The notes under the pieces: generated by a model
Told to the model about the DNA's origin: nothing
The model's input: the letters and a program-made list of their open reading frames with translations, nothing else
The model's database searches: none
Shown: piece by piece, positions 14,899 through 15,767 of the stretch
Layout: every line of letters begins with the position of its first letter
Position numbering within the stretch: position 1 is the first letter of the stretch
Program-made: the position numbers and the translations under genes
From: Clostridia bacterium
Lineage (GTDB): Bacteria > Bacillota > Clostridia > Christensenellales > Borkfalkiaceae
Direction: 5' to 3'
Length of the DNA: 15,767 bases
Assembly (NCBI GenBank): GCA_017646555.1
Contig: JAGCMG010000096.1
Coordinates: forward strand, 1-15,767

Positions 14899-15767
14899 TA
14901 TTTAACCACCTCAAAAAAAGTATCGGGTTTATTAGGGTTAAAACTTTCGTTAGCCCACATAACCGTAATTAAATCGTCCGTATCGGACAAATTTATAATA
15001 TTGTGCGTATAGCCAGGAAGCATATGCACAGCCTCTATCTTATCGCCCGAAACGAAAAACTCTAAAACTTCGTCCGTGCCGATTTTTCTTTGCTGAATAA
15101 GCCCTTTGCCAGAAACTACCATAAAGAATTCCCACTTGCTATTATGATAGTGTTGCCCCTTAGTAATGCCAGGTTTAGAAATATTAACCGAAACTTGTCC
15201 ACACTTATCAGATTTTATAAGTTCGGTAAAACTCCCCCTTGCGTCGGTATTCATTTTAAGCGGAAACGCAACCTTTTCCTTTGGAAGATACGAAAGAAAA
15301 GTCGAGTAAAGTTTTTTCTCAAACGACCCGCAAGGAATTTCAGGTAAAATTAAACTGTTAGGTTGAGCGTTGAACTTATTTAATAATTCGACGATTTTTC
15401 CTAAAGTAACCTTGTGCGTTACAGGAACGAAACAATACTTACCGTTTTCAGTCTTTACAGGGTTAAGTCCATCGTAAAAGCAACGGTTTTCCTTATTTTC
15501 TAAAAGGTTAAGCATTTCGTCAACCAAGTCGTCTATATATAAAAGTTCAAGTTCAACGCTTGGGTCTGAAACGGTAATAGGCAAATCGTTTGCGATATTG
15601 TTACAAAAAGTTGCAACGGCAGAATTATAATTAGGTCTACACCACTTGCCAAATAAATTAGGAAAACGATAAACGAAAACCTTTGCTCCCGTACTATCGG
15701 CATAGTTAAAGAACAAGTCTTCCCCAGCCTTTTTGCTTTTACCGTATTCGCCGTCAGCGTATCTGCC
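14898..15767 (-). CDS. capF: UDP-2-acetamido-2,6-dideoxy-hexulose reductase CapF (5' end missing)
   Basis: The frame is open to the window edge, with 289 residues visible of an expected 370 or so. About 80 N-terminal residues, with the nucleotide-binding glycine motif, lie outside. The visible part begins in the short-chain dehydrogenase domain: YGKSK (residues 8-12) carries the catalytic Tyr and Lys, followed by YRFPNLFGKWCRPNYN, a stretch typical of CapF. The C-terminal part (from about residue 165) is a cupin with a metal-site GQHYHNSKWEF motif and a later HMLPGYTHNI strand. In CapF the cupin and reductase domains act in turn to epimerise and reduce the 4-keto sugar made by CapE. The partner capG follows with a one-base overlap. 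An in-frame TTG at 15716 is not the true start, because coding sequence continues upstream. Confidence 0.92.
   Translation of the reverse strand, partial: GRYADGEYGKSKKAGEDLFFNYADSTGAKVFVYRFPNLFGKWCRPNYNSAVATFCNNIANDLPITVSDPSVELELLYIDDLVDEMLNLLENKENRCFYDGLNPVKTENGKYCFVPVTHKVTLGKIVELLNKFNAQPNSLILPEIPCGSFEKKLYSTFLSYLPKEKVAFPLKMNTDARGSFTELIKSDKCGQVSVNISKPGITKGQHYHNSKWEFFMVVSGKGLIQQRKIGTDEVLEFFVSGDKIEAVHMLPGYTHNIINLSDTDDLITVMWANESFNPNKPDTFFEVVK

Overview
The window looks like chromosomal DNA of a low-GC, endospore-forming Gram-positive bacterium, most likely an uncultured member of the Clostridia. The support is a complete three-gene GerA-type germinant-receptor operon, short-form HisG with a HisZ partner, a YerC-type (TrpR-family) regulator, purine-rich Shine-Dalgarno sites (AGGTGG, GGAG) and tight gene overlaps. 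The species cannot be named from this sequence. No gene-free stretch exceeds about 115 bases. I see no mobile element, tRNA, rRNA or CRISPR array.

Plus strand, 1-3988: the last 24 codons of an unrecognised gene and its terminator, then gerAA, gerAB and gerAC, which encode the A, B and C subunits of a nutrient germinant receptor of the spore inner membrane. A sigma-G-like promoter fits between the upstream terminator and gerAA, so close to the start codon that the mRNA may be leaderless. A hairpin at 3959-3988 with T-tracts on both strands ends this operon and the convergent one.

Minus strand, 13658 down to 4001: one promoter (TTGACT, 17 bp, TAAAAT) drives yerC, hisZ, hisG, hisD, hisC, hisB, hisH, hisA, hisF, hisIE, hisJ and a final membrane protein gene with a DUF2188 domain. 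The his genes cover all ten steps from PRPP and ATP to L-histidine: HisG/HisZ, HisIE (two steps), HisA, HisF/HisH, HisB, HisC, HisJ, then HisD (two steps). Most junctions overlap or abut, so translation is probably coupled. The regulator gene comes first, and the promoter lies in an imperfect 40-bp palindrome built from 8-bp units, a good candidate for its operator. The leader is only about 24 nt, too short for a T-box or attenuator.

Minus strand, 15767 down to 13714: capF (cut by the window edge) and capG, two enzymes of UDP-N-acetyl-L-fucosamine synthesis for surface polysaccharide. Their upstream partner capE would be expected beyond the right edge.

Most of the window is well-understood biology. 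The points most worth a second look are the periodic operator at the his promoter, the probable leaderless gerAA message, the DUF2188 membrane protein carried by the his operon, and the non-canonical lipobox of GerAC.
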